DNA of 64,000 bases. Source: Eutypella sp. D-1. Its lineage: Eukaryota > Ascomycota > Sordariomycetes > Xylariales > Diatrypaceae. The stretch covers positions 2,294,001 through 2,358,000 of the forward strand of contig JAJTTP010000005.1 of NCBI GenBank assembly GCA_023313575.1, given 5' to 3'. Both the position numbers and the translations under genes were made by a program. Shown here one piece after another: positions 34,801 to 45,900 of the stretch. Each line of letters starts with the position of its first letter. Within the stretch, counting starts at the first letter, position 1. The notes under the pieces were generated by a model. That model did no database searches. It was given only the letters and a program-made list of their open reading frames with translations, and had not been told where the DNA came from.

Positions 34801-36408
34801 AATGACAGAAGTGGAGAAAGGGGGGCTAGGAGAAGATAAGAGATACCGTGAAAGTATGAACCGAAAGAAAGAACCACAACCCTTTACATCTCACAAACTG
34901 CCATTACAATCAATCTAGACTGCATTTAAGCAAAGGGAAAAACTAGGAACAGGAAGAAGAAGGTCGACAATAGGGAGTGTTTAGTAAAATATCTATCATC
35001 TACGACCTACTGGAAAGTCACAGACCAAAAAAAGCTTTATCCAAGTTGACGGGACGGCACATGGCCTGCATCATGCAAGACACGCGGAGGTAAAAGAATT
35101 CATAGTCGGCGAACGCCTCGATCGAACTCAATCCGTGGCCCCTGTTATCGTGTGCCCTTCCTTTCTTTTCCTAGACAGCCGGCTAGTTAGTTGCATATCT
35201 TCAACCACTTGCCACTGAACGAGCCGTCCCTGGTGTTAAATAAGGGTCACCGGTCTAGTAGTTGATGTGGGATAGGTGAGACAGATAAATCCATCCCAGA
35301 AGCCATATCATCCCAACCCCCTTTCCCTTACCCCCAACCAATACCTGATAACTTCTTTCGCAGCAGCAGCAGCACATTTGTTAACTCAGCCTAGGTGGGA
35401 TATAGGTAGACATGTAGACAAGAGAAGCAGCCTGAAACTTATCTCAACCTACCTGCTTTCCCGTCTGTTGAGAGACAGTGATGTTATCAAGTCTTGTTGT
35501 CCCTGCTCAATGATGTCTCGGACAGTCAAGCGCGCCGCCCAGCCGCCCTCCCCTCCCCCAGCCCTGGCAACACCATTCACGCCCACAATAGCATACACCA
35601 TTAAGCCATTTCATGGTCTGTTTCAGGATCAGCCGCCTGAGCTGTGTACACACTAAGAGAGAAGGATCGAGTTTTAAAATCCCATCTACGCATTGTATTT
35701 CACAACTAAAGGTGCTTGAGAGTTAGCTTGAAAGCATGCATTGTACATAGTCAGATTCTCCTGCTAATTGACCCTACAAGTCTTACCTATGGATTCAGCA
35801 AACTCGCACTCAATCCAGTTCACAGTATACCCGCTATCCTGGAAAAAAGCAAAGAAAGAGGGAGCATAGGTGTGTAATTTCTCACGACAGGTGCCAAGCT
35901 CAAATATGCCAGCTGTCACGCAGTTGTGTGCTCGCTTCCTTAGCAGCCAGCAGCACTAGTATACTTACCAGGTAGGTAGGCACTATCTGAGTACGGGCTT
36001 GCAGACTAGGACATCATGATGCAAATAGTAAAAAAAAAGTCTATCAGTTCATTACGATTCGATATATGTAACAGGCAGGGTGGGGGGAGCCACAATATTC
36101 CACAGAGGTTAGTCGGTTGGATGGGTAAGTGATGACAAAGCGTAGTATCCTCCCATCCATTATCAATACCGTTGGAACCGGGGTTCGTCTAGAGTAGTGG
36201 GTAGGTAGAGGCCAGCTAAGTAGACTGCCCCATTCCTGTTCTAAAAAAAAAGGCAAATGCCTTCCTTTCTTACTTTTTCTTTCTGCACCCCCACCCATCA
36301 CCCATTACCTATTGCTCCAATCGAGAAATAACCAGTTTATATGCAAGTGCGCGTAAATCGCTTGCGGTACTGACCATAGTAAAGCAACCCCTCTCATCAG
36401 ATTCGAAA
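31851..36408. promoter_or_regulatory. 4.6-kb upstream region of the RRM gene / downstream of CPR
   Basis: No independent gene is supported. On the - strand 33100-33730 is strongly pyrimidine-rich and contains a 205-codon open frame of low complexity (Ser/Leu/Phe/Pro), which looks like leader sequence read as protein. Splice-like sites suggest a spliced 5' untranslated region. A G11 tract lies at 32636-32646. The 34000-36400 part shows only short open frames and AGGTAGGTA motifs (33741, 35971). Confidence 0.5.
32157..32204 (-). other. Candidate 5'-UTR exon of the RRM gene
   Basis: On the - strand a GTTAG acceptor and an AAG|GTAAGT donor enclose 48 nt. The donor could splice over 306 nt to the CAG that directly precedes the start codon at 31850, with CTAAT as branch point. 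In the joined transcript an in-frame TGA lies upstream of the ATG, which fixes the start. This is inferred from sequence only. Confidence 0.45.
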
Positions 36409-38636
36409 TCATGACCACACATCCTCCTGTAGATATGTTAGTGATCGGGCTTGATTTAAGGGTGTCGGGGTATGTCCATTCATGGTGAAGGAGCAGGAGC
36501 TGTAGTAGTGTTAATGACGTACCTGGTATTGGTTCGAGGCCCTCATATTCTTGACAATCTCCTCGCCCTTGGCCTCGGGGATGCCCCGCTGCTCCGCAAT
36601 AATCTGTGCAAGTACACTGTTCACCTCCCGAGCCATGTTCGCGGCGTCACCACACACGTAGAGGTAGGCCTTCTGTTCTAGCAGCTCGTTTACATCTTTG
36701 GCACGTTCCTGGAGGCGGTGCTGCACGTAGACCTTCTTCGGCCCTTCTCTCGAGAACGCGGTAACTAGCTCGAACTTGTCGCCGAGGACCTTCTTGTATT
36801 CCTGCAGAGATCATTAGTGTTATGCGAGGACTGCTCACGATGTTTATTACGTACCTCCCATTCGGACTCGTAGAGGAAGTCCTCACTTGCCTTTCGGCAA
36901 CCGAAGAAGAGCAGCGTGCGTCCAACGTTTTCGCCATTCTCGGCCTGCTTCGCTCGCTCCTGTACAAAGCCACGCATAGGCGCAACACCAGTGCCGGGGC
37001 CGATGAGAATGACGGGCTTAGAGGGGTCAGAGGGCAGCTTGAAGTTCGAGTGGCGGACGTGGACTGGCACATGGATCCCATCGTACTTGTTTCTCGGGCC
37101 CATTATTTCGTAGGTGAGGCCGAAGGGTTCTGGATTCGGGTCGCCGTTCTGCTTCTGCTTGAGAGCCAAGAGGTAGTTGGTCGCGACACCCTTGAAAGGG
37201 TCGTCACGGCCAGGGATGACTTGGTTCTCCACGATGGCAGTGATCGAGATCTTCTTGGGCTGAACCAGAGAGGAGGATGAGATCGAATAGTAGCGCGGCT
37301 GTAGCTTGGTAAGACCTTCAATGACAGCCGAGAAGGGGACCTTGGTCCACTTCTGGCCGTTGCTCACAACGCTGAGTGTCCGGGCGATGTTATAGTGATT
37401 CTTAGAGATCTTGTCGTGGAAGTAGTCCTTGTCATCACCAAGCTTGGTCATTTCCGCCTTGGTAGCATCATCAGGAGCAAAAGCCGACAGAGTACCTAGG
37501 AATTGACGAGACACAGGGGCACAGATCTCCAAGTGGTATCGAATGATTGCGTCGTACGTGGTGGGGGTCGGGAACGGTACCTTGGCGGTGGGTTCGAGTG
37601 CCTTGACGCTGACTACAGTGTCCTTCTTGCCTTCCAGATCCAGTATCCTGAGGAACTCATCAACTTCGTGTCCGGGGTTGGTCGGCCAGACAGCAATGTG
37701 GTCACCAGTTTGGTACGACAGGTTAGATCCGCTGATATCCACTTCCATGTGGAGGCAGTTGCGGTCCTTGACGTTGAACAATTCCCTGGATTCGGCAATG
37801 GGGGCAATATACGGGTTGTGAGCGTTAAAGGGGCCCTTGGCAGCGCCTTCAAGATGCATCTTGTTCGGTTCGCCTAGATATACTTGGGGAGAATCCTTGG
37901 TGAGGTTGTCACGCTCCACGATGCCGAAGACAGGCTCGTAAACAGCCTCGCGTTCTTCCAGACCCATCTTCTCCTGCAGCGCAGCCCACATGGGATCCTT
38001 CCAAGCCAGAAAGTCTTCTTCCATGGTACCGGCACCGTCGTCGCCCTCTCCGGCCTCGCCAATTCTGTGGGCGCCTAGTTTTTCCAAAGCCTTGTTGACA
38101 TTGCGAACCATGGAGTTGTAATGCTCGTAGGTGTTGTTTCCCAGACCGAAAGCGACGAAGTTGAGGTTCCCGAGAGGCGGATCCGAATCCTCAGAGAAGG
38201 AAACGTCCTCGCCAGTGATGAACTCGTAGAAATCGACGGCATTGTCAGTGGGTTCGCCCTCACCATAAGTCGCAAGTACAAACATAACAACCTTGTCCTC
38301 GGGAATCGAGTCGAGATTGTCGTAATCATAGTCCTCTAGATCGGCAACCATAGTCTCAAGACCGAACCGGCTCTTGCCCTCCTTAGCCAATCTGGAAGCG
38401 TAATCCTCGGCGGTACCGGTCTGCGAACCGTAAAAGATGACACAGTTTTTTCCACTCTCTTCCATCTTCTCTATGATGTTTCGAGTTTTACCAGCCTTGT
38501 TTCCGTTGACGTTCGCGAATGTATTGGCATATGGGTCTTTTGTTATACCCCATAGCTTGCCTTTGGTAAAATAGGCCACCGTACCGACGAGGATGACGGA
38601 GAGGACGATGACGTCCAGGGTGTCGAGTTGAGCCAT
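36409..38636 (-). CDS. cprA: NADPH-cytochrome P450 reductase
   Basis: A diflavin enzyme anchored in the ER that passes electrons from NADPH through FAD and FMN to P450s. Exons (coding order): 38636-36855, 36801-36523, 36426-36409, giving 692 aa, the normal fungal length. The N-terminal anchor spans about residues 6-25. The FMN domain has YGSQTGTAE (69-77) and ATYGEGEPTD. The FAD domain has RYYSISS (448-454). The NADPH domain has GPGTGVAP (546-553) and FFGC (Cys580). The last exon is 18 nt and encodes only Glu-Asp-Val-Trp-Ser and the stop; Trp691 corresponds to the C-terminal aromatic that stacks on FAD in this family. Introns are 53 and 96 bp. If the second were retained, the protein would end Val-Arg-His and lack the Trp. 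It could serve all P450s in the genome; no P450 gene is in the window. Confidence 0.97.
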
Positions 38637-40020
38637 CCTGTAGGATTGTACGCTATCCGCGTATCCTAATAATTACTTAGCACATATCCCTACGCGGGCA
38701 GTATACGGGGAGGTCTGAATATATTTGAGAGACATACAATAAGGATGTCTTATAGTGTCGGTCGAGAGACCCCGGCTGACCAGGCTAAGAGACCGGAGTC
38801 TTTCGTCAGAGCCCGCAACCGAGCTCGTGTAACAGCCGAAGCGGAGAAAACTATTGACGTTCCTAGGGCACCAAAGTAAGGGCTAACGTAGTAGCACCTA
38901 AATATGCCAATGGTGGTGGCTTGAGATATTCCCCCTCGTGAATATTATCTTTTTGGGGGGAAACGTGCTCTTGCCGAGTTATTGAAAACCCCCCCAACAG
39001 AATAAAATCCGCCGTCGTAGTGCGGCTGAGAAAAGTGCGACGGGGTTCTAAAAGATAAAGGTGGCGGCTACGAAACAAATCAAGGATAGAACACAGACGT
39101 AGCGAGAAAATAAAAAAGAAAGAAGAAAGAAAGAAAGAGATAGAGACTATGTCCCTAATAAGCCATCTCACGCAGGTAGAGAGAGGCGAAAGAATCTGGG
39201 TAAGTAGAGTAGGTTGTTGGACGAAAGCCGGAATACCTAGGAGAGAAAGTCATTTGGTTTTATCAGATCCATGGCAAAGGTACTTTCCGTTTCTTCTTAC
39301 TGTCTATGTACATATTTTTAGCATTCGTACCTTTACTGCTTACCTCTTAGTACCTGGACAGGGTGAGAACAGGACCTCGGAATGGGTCCATGGATCCATT
39401 AGTAGGGATTCGGGGTTAAAGCATGCCCCGTAGATAGGTATGGACCGCCTGGGCTATAAGTCACGCCAACCTGGGATTACTTTTATGTTGAGTTTAGTCT
39501 AAGCTGGTACTGAACTGTTTAGATTTAGTACTTACACATCAGGTGAGAAAGTGCGTCAAGCTGGAGTATATAAAGTGATATAATTTGTACCCTACACGTA
39601 GTAAGCCTCCCGTCCCGTGTGGGTACATACAGATAGTCCCGACTTCCAGGTTGTAACTTTTACGTAGATGAGCCGGAGATATGAATACTCTTAAGTGCAT
39701 ATGTATCTAGATAAGTACTTATGCAGGCGGGCAGTTGTGCATTTCCGAACCCGCCGGACCTCTCAAGCTGCCATTTGGCATTCGAACATTCGTGAAGGGC
39801 TTACTTAATTGGTAAGATATGTATGCCATATACAGGTTTATTTAAAGTGTGATAGTGACAGGCATCGTTAGCCATTATGATCTGGGTTTCTTTCTATGTC
39901 GCAGAAGACAGAAATCCTTATCTCTGGGCACACCCCGTTATTAGAGAGGCATCGCTAAGTTATTGTTTTATTGGCTCGCATCGATTTCGTTTAGAATCCG
40001 ATGCATTATTTTTTATACAT

Positions 40021-40040
40021 ATCTACCTAGGTAGGTAGAT
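40021..40040. repeat. TACCTAGGTA palindrome with flanking GTAGAT
   Basis: The core CTACCTAGGTAG is a perfect 12-bp palindrome, and the outer ATCTACC/GTAGAT arms are nearly symmetric. It is one of several related elements in the spacers of this window. Confidence 0.75.
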
Positions 40041-40195
40041 GAGCCGAAAGCCCGATCAGAGGTGGTATTCGCAACAGAGACCAAGTGGTAATGAATTGTG
40101 AAAAACGGCTTCGGGTTGCGGCCTACCCCGATAACAGTGATACATGCATGACGATGACCGTTACGGAAGACACAAGATATATATGTTAACTACCG

Positions 40196-40220
40196 AACTA
40201 CCTACCTGCCCAGGTAGTTA
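40196..40220. repeat. AACTACCT ... AGGTAGTT inverted repeat
   Basis: Inverted arms AACTACC(TA)CCTG and CAGGTAGTT meet around a short C-rich centre. It belongs to the same TACCT/AGGTA family as the element 175 bp upstream. Confidence 0.7.
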
Positions 40221-40537
40221 GACGAGTCAATGTTTTACACTGCATGAGGAAGACAAGCCTATCAACTCTGGGCTATAATCGCTGGACTTTCTCTACCACT
40301 TTATGGTATAGCATGTGACATGTGAAATCCAACACATGAGCTATAGAGGCAATTGCCTCGCTTGATGACTATCCACAATATGTGCACAGGGTGAGCGGCT
40401 ATCGTCTTCCGAATGCAAATTACCGTACGAAATACTTCTAGTTGTCTGGCTGTTAGGCACATATACGAATACGATTGACTCTGGCCTGGCTGGACTGGAC
40501 ACCTGTCCATTACATAACACTGCCCGGGTTGTAGATC

Positions 40538-40561
40538 AGGGCTCCAGGGCTCCAGGGCTCC
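40538..40561 (+). repeat. Three tandem AGGGCTCC units
   Basis: Three exact 8-bp copies in the CPR/PAG1 spacer. Confidence 0.9.
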
Positions 40562-41834
40562 CACCATGCACCCGGGACTTCAGAACAGCACTATAGCGCT
40601 TGGCACGGGAGCGGCGTGGAGCGACGCCGGCGGGCGTGGAACTGCAGTCACTACTAGGCTGTCCACATTACATGACTACCACCTAGTAGAGTCCGGTACG
40701 CACAATGTAGGAATAGCTGGGGAGTACTTCCCTGGGATTAGTGCGCAAACTTTTGTCGCCGACCTCCGTAGTCGGCTTCAACTTGCGGGAGAACATTTGT
40801 TTAGGGCGGTTCCTTAGGAGTCCCGGGCGGTAGCTGGGGCGGTAGGCGTCGCGCTCACTACCGACACGATAACCCGGCCATGTGCTGCCACCATATTATT
40901 CGCTGTGCATACGTTGCCGAACAATGGCCGCCGTCCCGTCCTCGGTACTTTGTTGAAAAATTCACGGAGTTTACAAGATTGTGGGATACGAAGATGATGA
41001 TACAAAAGCGTCAAGATATCAAGTTACTATCAACTATTTAGGTGCAAGCGCATTGTCCTATACATCATCGTGCCAACATGCAACAATCATATAAAGCTGT
41101 CACATGCAAACAAGAATCGTGTCCCTGTTTACAATGGTGTATATACATGGATAAACCCTAAAGCACCATCTTGGATAGAGAGTGGGAGTAGACATAAACA
41201 GATCTATGGATGAGGTAACACTTAGCGACTCCTTCAATGTGACAGACACACTTAGGATATTGCCGGGCAGGTATGACATAGAGCGGACGCCACGGATGCA
41301 GCCTATAATCTTACTTGCAATGTATGTCAAGTATAGATCATACGACGTCCCCCATCAGAGTAAGATGATATGATCACAAACATCTCGAAATAGCCTCATG
41401 CTCAGCTCAAAACTTGGAGGCCTGGTATTAAGATCGGTTTACGCGTTTTTACTGTAATTTACTGTAATAGGATATAACTTCAGAAGAAATATATAACAAA
41501 AGCTGATAGATACATACTTTGTAATACATTATGTAACACACACTACTTCGTAGACATGATGGGTCAGGGATGGAAGAACCCCACTCTAAAGACCCTTATG
41601 TACCTCGATACACACAACATATGATGCCACGCTAGTCCAGTTGTAGTTATAGTCAAAGTTGATAGCTGAAGCTGATAAGCTGATAACCGGCGACTTTAAA
41701 GAGGCTTGGAGAGGAAATGGATCGACGACTTTAAGTGGTGACAGGACGATAAGGATAAGGTATGTATACCGTACCAGTACCACCAACCTGGCAACCCTGG
41801 CTGTCTGGCCAAGACATCAAAGCCCTTGCTTGGG

Positions 41835-41856
41835 CTGGACTGGACTGGACTGGACT
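41835..41856 (+). repeat. CTGGA pentanucleotide repeat
   Basis: Four tandem CTGGA units followed by CT; a simple microsatellite in the spacer. Confidence 0.9.
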
Positions 41857-42713
41857 TTGCCAGGTGCCGTCAACTAGACTTGAACCCCAGAGACCTTAGA
41901 AAGTTAGAAAGTCTTGTCTTGACCTGATTTGATCTGGTTTACCCGTAACCACCTGGGCATTGTTGTAACAAACTCAACTGATTTAACTAACTAATAAACT
42001 GCCCGTTCTCGACTTTCTCAGCTGGGTATAAACATAAGAAATCAAAGCCATCGTGACTGCAGAGAAAGATCATGGGCTCTGCATTTCAAAGATGGGTGAG
42101 TTGCATTGACACATACACATACACATACACATATTATACGTACACATGCACACACGCCCCTTGAGGGCCTGTTCTCTTTACATAGTACATACACATTCCC
42201 TACACATTCCTTTCGTTTCCTAAAGTTCACTTCCCCATTGCTCGCTTGTGTGTCCCTTGTCTGGTCCCCGCCCCTACACTACTAGTCCAAGCAGTTCAAG
42301 CATGGTCCGGTATCAGATAGAGAGAGGGCATTGCCTGCCCGTGTCCCAAGGGCAGAAAGGGTAGACCACCATCCGCACCTCCGCGTTTATGCTGTTGCGC
42401 CTTTTACCATTGGGTTGGTCGGGCTGGACTGGGCTGGGCCTGGGGGTTTAGAAAAAGTACCCTCCCTATGTCTAGGTATGTAGGGGCCTGGCCTGACCCT
42501 TCCTCGTCTTGACGATTCTCGATTGGTAATTGGGCCTCCATAATCATTGCCCAGGTGCTCTATCTATCTCTTTATTGGCTCGCTGGCTTGTTCAGCGGCA
42601 GAGGAACAGATGCACACCAACGGACGGACTGGGCATAACAGACGGACACGACATAGAACGGACACAACACAACGGACACAACGTTGGGTTGCCTTTTATG
42701 TATGAGCTCTCAT

Positions 42714-42757
42714 GTATCCCATCGGTATCCCATCGGTATCCCATCAGTATCCCATCT
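42714..42757 (+). repeat. Four tandem 11-bp units (GTATCCCATCG)
   Basis: Two exact copies and two copies with a changed last base (A, T), 237 bp before the PAG1 start codon, so probably within its leader or proximal promoter. The 11-bp spacing is close to one DNA helical turn. Confidence 0.92.
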
Positions 42758-42993
42758 ATCATATACGGACCTCGGGAGTGTACAGCCCAGCTGCTCCTCT
42801 TCCGTACACCCTCACACTTCTTACGCCTCCTACGCCTCCTATGTATGCGTCCTCCTACACATCCTATTCTGCATCCTGCCCACCCTAGCTTAAGCCATAC
42901 TGTCGGATATTGCGTTTCACAAAAGAGGGGATACTACTATAGTTACTTATTAGATATCTATGTCCCCGAGTACTTCAAGCCTTTCAAAGTCTA

Positions 42994-45900
42994 ATGCCGT
43001 CTCCCCCTTCATTGCTGACAACCACACGATTTCGATATTTAGCTCCGTCACCGACGCTGCCAGACCATTTGCAGGAGCCCCTGAAAAGCCCTGACCACAG
43101 TGGCACCAACAATACCAACAATACCAACAACGCTATCAACACTAGTAACACCAGCACTACTAGCAATACCGGCAATACCAATACCAACACCAACACCAAT
43201 AATAGCAATAGAAACAGTGCCAACGGTAGCGATGGTTGGGACGAGGATACCATCCGGGCCTTGAATATCGACCATCCGGCCCTACGAGCCGTTGCCCATT
43301 CCCGCCAATCCTCACTCGAGAAGCTGCAGTCCGGCAGTCTCGCCGACATCCCCGAATCCCCGCTGTCCAGCCCTTCCTCTACGTCGACCGGTCCGCGTTC
43401 AGCTACCTCACGCCCAGGAATTGGCGCAATATTTGAGCGTGCGATCGACCCTAAGACCTCCACGACCTATGGACACCATCGTCAAACATCCATTGTTCAT
43501 GGCATTCAACACTCGAGAAATGGGAGTTCCTCTTCGAGCCCCCTGAGTCCACAGATAATCGCCGCAGCCGGTGCTGGCATGGTGCAAGACCGCCCAGACA
43601 TGTATTCCATGGGTCGAATCGATTCTGAGGTCTCCCTTACCTCACGCCCCCCTACAGCCCTATCCGGCACCACTGTGATGACTACAAGTCCCAATGGCAC
43701 CGAAACTACCTCTTCCGCCACCGGTGCGACGGTTGACGGCACCTTAACTCAGAAGAAACTGGAACGAGTCCAAAGCAATTCCCGCCGCGATCACGCTCAC
43801 CACCACTCCCACTCTTCGCGCCATCATAAGGATGAACTCAAGACTGTTGGCGAATATGCCTTGCACGTCTTATTGTCATCCGTGAGAACCCCCCTCTCCC
43901 TTCCCCCCACCGCACTGTATATTACCCTGTTAGCTAACGAAGTCCTAGTTCATCGCCCACGCGGAGGAGAAGCTTAACGAGTGTAACGCTGCGCCTTTCG
44001 ATCCCGAGCCGCAGATAGAGCGCATCTGTGGCCCCGGTGCCGACCCTGCATTTGACCAGCGCATCACGGCCTTAGGCCATATCGCTCAGCAGAAGCCGAA
44101 GCCCTTAATAGACTTTATTATGCTCTGGAGGAAACGTAAGAGCGAAGCAGCCAATGAGGCCAGAAACTACCTGCAACAGTTACGAGCTCAGACGCCAGGT
44201 GCAACTCTTACCCGCCGCAATACTGAACCGTTGCAGACCGCCGCAGAGAAGGCGCAGTCCGATTCCACTTCGCCCAATGCGCCAGTCAGCATTGCAGCAC
44301 AGCAGGAGTATGTCTCTCAGGCTGACAGGAGTTCTGTTATATCAATTTACATATTATGCCGTGTTTTACTCGAGGTGATCCAAACGAGCAATTTGAACTC
44401 CATCACGCCAGAGATGATGGATAAGCTGGAGGGAATCATTTTTCTGCAGTTGAAAATCGCCGACACGGATCAACTTGCCGCATCGCCTCTCAAGTCGGCA
44501 AACTGGCATCTATTCACCCAGCTTCTAGGTGCGATGAGTGCGATCAACTTCGTCAGTGTCAGGGATCGATTTATCGCGGATCTCCAAAACCTCCAAACAG
44601 ACCTTGCTGCCCGGGGACCCACCTCCTCGAAAGGAGATCTGGAGGGCCAGATGGTGCTCGTATTGGGCGGGATGAGGCATTTGCGGTTGAGTATCGACAT
44701 GGATGAGGGCTGGATTCAGAGTTGCGAGTTCTTGGCCTCTCTTGGTCGATTCTTTGCCAATTCGCATGGACCGAGGGTAAAAGCTGCCTTCTGCGAGGCA
44801 CTCGATACTCTAATACTCCCCATTGCCGCCAATGCCACTAATGGCCATTTGTCGCATCCAAAATGGGGAGAGGTCATTAGCATCGTTAGTCCCCGGCTTG
44901 CACAGATGTTCGTGAAACCACGCCATTGGACATCTGCGTTCCCCCTAACCGCCACGATGCTCTGTGTATCCCCCCCTGACAGCGCTAGCACCCAATGGCT
45001 GCAGTTAATCCGCGCTCTTCAACCTCGTTTGAAGGATCGTCAATTTCGTTTCCTCTGTCTACAGGTCATTTCGAGGTTACTCTGGACGTATCTCTACCGG
45101 ACCAATGATGCGATGACGGGAGTAACACGCAAACTTGACGAGGTCATGCAACTGGTGCTGCCGTCGTCTAAGCGCACCTTCACCCCCGCGGACATTAGCC
45201 CAACAAGTCCTCTAATACATATAATCCGATTTGTTGGCTATAAGCACCCCGAATACTGCTTCAAAAATATCATATTCCCTCTAATTAACGCCGAACTATT
45301 CAGTTCTAATAAAGAACTGAAAGTTGAGCAGCTCGATCCCGATAGGATGGTAATCGGTATAAGAGCGTTCCTTGCGATCATGTCCGACCTAGAGAAGGGC
45401 GAACAGGGCCGCCCCCCTTTTCCTTTACAATACCCTGCACAAGGCTCCACTGATCGCTTTCCACCCACCTCACCGTCTATGATATCGACACCGGGCATGC
45501 CGCCGTCGAGCCGTGTTAAGGTTGACCAAGATGATTCGCTATCCCGGCCTGTCCAAATTAGTGCCTTAAGTGAAGTTGCAAAAGGCTATTACAAGAGGTT
45601 CTCGGAAATTCTAGGCAAGATTACGATCATTTGTGACAACACTTTTGGCGGGCAAGCAGCCTTAGATGAGAAATTCAACAGCCCAGGTCCGAAGACACCT
45701 ATTACTGAAACGTTCAACTTTGCGAGGCGCGACGAGCACCCGAGCCCCGCCGAGCAGAAACAGGCGTTTTACGAACTCCTGCATGTCGCTGTACAGGCTC
45801 TGCCTCGCTGTCCTTCTGCTGATATCCCCTTTAACCCACTTATCAACCTTCTCTGTACAGGCACAGCGCATGTCCAGTCCAATATCGCCGAGTCTTCGGC

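Larger units (their letters stand above)
38637..42993. promoter_or_regulatory. 4.4-kb divergent spacer, CPR and PAG1
   Basis: No gene is supported; open frames are short and without motifs. The spacer is rich in short repeats: palindromes around 40021-40040 and 40196-40220, an AGGGCTCC triplet (40538-40561), a CTGGA repeat, an ACACAT repeat (about 42110-42131), CGGACA-like repeats (about 42620-42690) and an 11-bp tandem repeat. The last 500 bp probably include the PAG1 promoter and leader. Confidence 0.55.

Noticed and set aside
42714..42757. Possible CRISPR-like array
   Set aside because: Contiguous 11-bp tandem repeats without spacers in a eukaryotic genome; a simple minisatellite.
42530..42994. 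154-codon + strand frame just before PAG1
   Set aside because: Made largely of the 11-bp and CGGACA repeats and not in frame with PAG1; probably promoter or leader sequence.
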